From contig NZ_PPHF01000129.1 of the NCBI RefSeq assembly GCF_002904335.1, forward strand, positions 158,347 through 222,346: a stretch of 64,000 nt of DNA, written 5' to 3'. Made by a program: the position numbers and the translations under genes. Source of the DNA: Amycolatopsis sp. CA-126428 (GTDB lineage: Bacteria; Actinomycetota; Actinomycetes; Mycobacteriales; Pseudonocardiaceae). Numbering within the stretch: position 1 is the stretch's first letter; each line of letters starts with the position of its first letter. Below are positions 61,536 through 64,000 of this stretch, in pieces. Below the pieces are notes generated by a model. It made no database searches. It was not told the DNA's origin and saw nothing but the letters and a program-made list of their open reading frames with translations.

Positions 61536-62608
61536 TCAGCTCCGCAGCAACGGCAGCAGCTGATCGCCCTGCCGCTTGATCTCCGGCAGATAAGGGGTGT
61601 CGGACAGGATGAAGTGGCTGATCCCGAGCGCTCGGTACTTGCGCAGGGACTTCGCGACGTCCTCGGCCGATCCGACAAGCCAGGTCGTGCCCGCACCGGC
61701 GGCGCCGAACCGGCCAGGAGCGGTGTAGAGGTTGTCGTCGAGCACGTCGCCTCGCGTGGCCAGGTCGAGCAGCCGTCGCTGGCCGGTGGCCGCGGACCAC
61801 GTGACGTCTCGCGGACGATCGTCCCCCGTGCCATCCGGTCCACCTTGGCCTCGGCTTCCGCCCAGGCCTGTTCCGTGGTGTCGCGGACGAACGTGGTGAC
61901 GCGCAGCCCGTACTCCAGCGGCGGGTGCTCGCGCCCCAGTTTCGCACTCAGGTCTTCGAGTCGTTCGATCCGCTCGGCGACGCCGTCCAGAGGTTCGCCC
62001 CAGAACAGCTGGACGTCCGCTTCGGTGGCGCCGACTTCCTCGGCGGCCGCGGAAGCGCCGCCGAAGTAGAGCCGCGGGTGCGGGCGGCCGGGACGGGTGA
62101 CCGGCCGTTGCGCGAGGGTGGAGCCGGTGACGCCGAAGTACTCGCCCTCGTATGTGACGTTCTCCTCGGCCCACAGCCGCCGCACGAGCTGGAGGAACTC
62201 CTTGGTCCGGGCGTAGCGCCGGGTTTGGTCGCCTTCGTCGTCACCGTAGGCGGACAGGTCGTCCTTGCCCGACACCACGTTGACCAGCAGCCGCCCGCCG
62301 GAGAGGTGGTCCAGGGTGGCGGCCGCGGCCGCGAACTGCGCGGGCCGCGAGTACCCCGGCCGGACCGCGACGAGCGGCTGGAACGCGCTCGTGCGCGCGG
62401 CCAGTGCGGTGGCGACGGTGAAGGTGTCGGGCCGACCCCACCCGGTGCCGAGCAGCGCGCCCGCCCAGCCGTGCCGTTCGAGCGCGTGGGCGTGCGCCGT
62501 AAGCGTGTCCAGGCTGTTGTGGTCCGCGACGACGTCGTCGCCGCGGTGACCGGGCTCGGCCTGGTTCGGGATGTACCAGAGGAATTCGATACCTCCGACG
62601 GTAATCAC
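61536..62608 (-). pseudogene. SsuD-like alkanesulfonate monooxygenase, frameshifted
   Basis: The first 270 codons (GIEFLWYIPNQAEPGHRG, HLSGGRLLVNVVSGKDDL, LYFGGASAAAEEVG) and the last 85 (RRLLDLATRG, NLYTAPGRFGAAG, LGISHFILSDTPYLPEIKR) are both good SsuD-family sequence but lie in different frames; the shift is near 61800-61830. Together they make a normal-length enzyme, which would release sulfite from alkanesulfonates. Either a recent loss-of-function mutation or a base-calling error. Confidence 0.82.
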
Positions 62609-63137
62609 CGGGCGGCGAAGGCCGCCACGCGTCTGACGACTCAAGATCCCCGGCGATGCTGACCCGGTAGCGCCGGACTTCGCCGACGCTGTCGAGGACT
62701 CCGCCTTGCCGTTCGATCGTCTTGGCCGACGCGGTGTTGTCCGCAGCGCAGACCAGCACCACGTGGTCCATGCCGCGCCGTGCCGCCTCCGCCAGCATCT
62801 CCCCCAGCGCCCACGTCCCCAAGCCGCGTCCCCGCGCGGCCGGCCGGATGCCGTAGCCGATGTGCCCGGCGCGCTGGACGAGCTCACCGCTTCCGTGCCG
62901 CAAGGCGATGGCCCCGAGCACCGTGCCGTCCTCGACGATCCACCGGTACGTGCAGCTCACGTCAGTGGCGAGACGGGCGATCCACGCGGAGAACCCGGCC
63001 GGGGTCCGAACGTCGTCGGTGGCCAACAAGCCGAAACCGTCTTCATGCAGGCCCGGTCCCCACTCCGCGTGCGCATCGACCCAGGCCGGGTACAGGCGCT
63101 CGGTGGGAACGATCAGGCGGGGCTCGGCGTCAGTCAC
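62241..63137 (-). CDS. GNAT acetyltransferase, C-terminus lost (reads into neighbour)
   Basis: Residues 1-165 are a GNAT: ERLYPAWVDAHAEWGPG, HIGYGIRPAARGRGLGTWAL (acetyl-CoA loop) and CAADNTASAKTIERQGG. After GEVRRYRVSI no family sequence follows; the frame runs on for about 130 non-homologous codons through the start of the SsuD-like gene on the same strand, showing that the native stop was lost. GTG start overlaps the LysR stop. Confidence 0.7.
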   Translation of the reverse strand: MTDAEPRLIVPTERLYPAWVDAHAEWGPGLHEDGFGLLATDDVRTPAGFSAWIARLATDVSCTYRWIVEDGTVLGAIALRHGSGELVQRAGHIGYGIRPAARGRGLGTWALGEMLAEAARRGMDHVVLVCAADNTASAKTIERQGGVLDSVGEVRRYRVSIAGDLESSDAWRPSPPGDYRRRYRIPLVHPEPGRARSPRRRRRRGPQQPGHAYGARPRARTARLGGRAARHRVGSARHLHRRHRTGRAHERVPAARRGPAGVLAARAVRGRGRHPGPPLRRAAAGQRGVGQGRPVRLR

Positions 63138-63948
63138 CGAAGGCCGCCCGGTGGGCCGTAGCGCAAGTGGAAGGGAGCTCGTCCGGGATGACGACGCTGC
63201 CGGTGATCGTCGTCGGAGGTTCGAGCGGGATCGCCCGCACCCGCGTGGAGCGGAGCTCGGCCACCTGATCGGCGGGTAGCACGGTCCAGCTGCGCGGATC
63301 GGAGCCGACCTCGACGATCGTGTCCCCGACCGTGCCCGCACGGCGGCCCGGCCGCAGTGGGGCCTCCCGCAACGCGGCGACCACGGACGGGTCGTGATCC
63401 TGGGCAGCGCGGAACGGACCGTCGGCCAGTTCGGCCACGCCGACGGCCGCGCGACCGGCGGCGGGGTGCCGCACGGACACGACCGCGAACAGGGACTCCG
63501 TCCACGTCGGCAGCACCCGCAGCCCGGGCGCCGCCCGCACGCCCCGCGCGAGGGCCAGGTCGAGCTCGCCCTGCCGCAGGGCGTTCAGGCGCGCGGGCAG
63601 CGGCAGATCGACGAGCACCACGTCGAACCCCGGAGCCTGCTCGCGCAACGCGTCGATCCCCCGTTCCAGCCGGGCAGTGAACTGGCCCGTGCCGGTACCG
63701 ATGCGCATCACCCCCGCCCGCGGGGTCGCCGCGCCCCGGACCCGGTCGGCGGCCGCCAGCGCCTCCCGGGCCGCGTCGAGCACCCGGTACCCGGCCTCCG
63801 TGAGCCGGACCCGCCGCGGCGACCGGTCGAACAGCCGCACCCCCAGCTCACGCTCCAGCCGCGCGATCTGCCGGCTGACCGCGGGCTGGGCGATGTGCAG
63901 CCGCTCGGCGGCCCGGCCGAAGTGCAGCTCGTCGGCGACAACTACGAC
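63130..63948 (-). pseudogene. LysR-family regulator, 5' end missing at AT-rich junction
   Basis: Sequence runs from VVVADELHFGRAAERLHIAQPAVSRQ (shown in part: ADELHFGRAAERLHIAQP) to a normal C-terminus. The first 8-12 residues, including the start codon, are replaced: the frame continues to an in-frame TGA about 50 bases upstream with no ATG/GTG. The change of composition at about 63949 suggests an insertion or deletion endpoint. A downstream internal start would lose the DNA-binding helix. Confidence 0.7.
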
Positions 63949-64000
63949 TTTTCTAGTGCGCTTTAAACAAGCTGCTCACCTGCGGAAACACTGGGTTAGC
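63949..64000. other. AT-rich junction sequence at right edge
   Basis: About 52 bases near 50% GC, unlike everything else in the window, directly abutting the broken LysR gene. It may be the end of a mobile element that continues outside; too short to identify. Confidence 0.4.

Noticed and set aside
1..64000. tRNA, rRNA, CRISPR arrays, riboswitches
   Set aside because: No cloverleaf-like, rRNA-like or regularly spaced repeat sequence was noticed by eye; a covariance-model scan was not possible.

Overview
The window is very GC-rich, almost entirely coding, uses GTG starts freely and links genes by ATGA/GTGA overlaps. With the gene families present (large NRPSs, MbtH, SARP-free LuxR control, SfnG-type sulfur genes) it looks like a filamentous actinomycete, most likely Pseudonocardiaceae (Amycolatopsis-like). 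The genus is an inference.

Bases 1-29,169: a halogenated nonribosomal peptide cluster. After the 3' part of a LuxR-type regulator and a strong bidirectional terminator (1327-1371), eleven minus-strand genes run from 24,662 down to 1,388, nearly all translationally coupled: methyltransferase, MhpD-, MhpF- and MhpE-like enzymes (hydratase, acylating aldehyde dehydrogenase, aldolase), a free-standing acyl carrier protein, a HisC-like aminotransferase, an LnmK-like acyltransferase/decarboxylase, a three-module NRPS with thioesterase, a clavaminate-synthase-like 2OG oxygenase, an MFS exporter and a two-module NRPS. A divergent plus-strand operon (24,984-29,169) encodes a flavin-dependent halogenase, a flavin reductase read in frame into a second methyltransferase, and a second HisC-like aminotransferase. 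The NRPS line is A-T-C-A-T / C-A-T-C-A-T-C-A-T-TE, i.e. a pentapeptide. The last A domain carries an Asn code. The meta-cleavage trio plus aminotransferases may build an unusual amino acid by pyruvate aldol chemistry.

Bases 29,243-38,218: a second minus-strand operon. From its 5' end: TfuA, YcaO, a CysO/MoaD-like sulfur carrier ending in GG, an 88-residue cysteine-free precursor with a Thr/Asn/acid-rich tail, a graspetide-type ATP-grasp ligase, an ABC exporter, a cation/proton antiporter, then MbtH and an ArsR-like regulator. This combination predicts a peptide that is both side-chain cross-linked by an ATP-grasp ligase and backbone-thioamidated using sulfur delivered on a protein carrier. 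I regard it as the most interesting system in the window. MbtH at the end of this unit ties it to the NRPS cluster.

Bases 38,219-47,844: a patchwork of ordinary genes (secreted tripeptidyl-peptidase-like hydrolase, sigma factor with CU044_5270-type partner, LysR/NmrA/darcynin group, secreted sialidase-like protein) interrupted by gene fragments: IS701-type transposase, subtilisin-like protease, cyclase, PIMT-like methyltransferase and ROK regulator.

Bases 47,845-64,000: an organosulfur scavenging region. It has an SfnG-like dimethylsulfone monooxygenase, a DszC/SfnC-like monooxygenase, a four-gene Dpp-type ABC importer, four intact luciferase-like monooxygenases plus a frameshifted SsuD-like one, an OmpR-type DNA-binding protein, a GNAT and a LysR regulator that loses its 5' end at an AT-rich junction beside the right edge. 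An MFS fragment and a carbonic anhydrase fragment lie in the middle.
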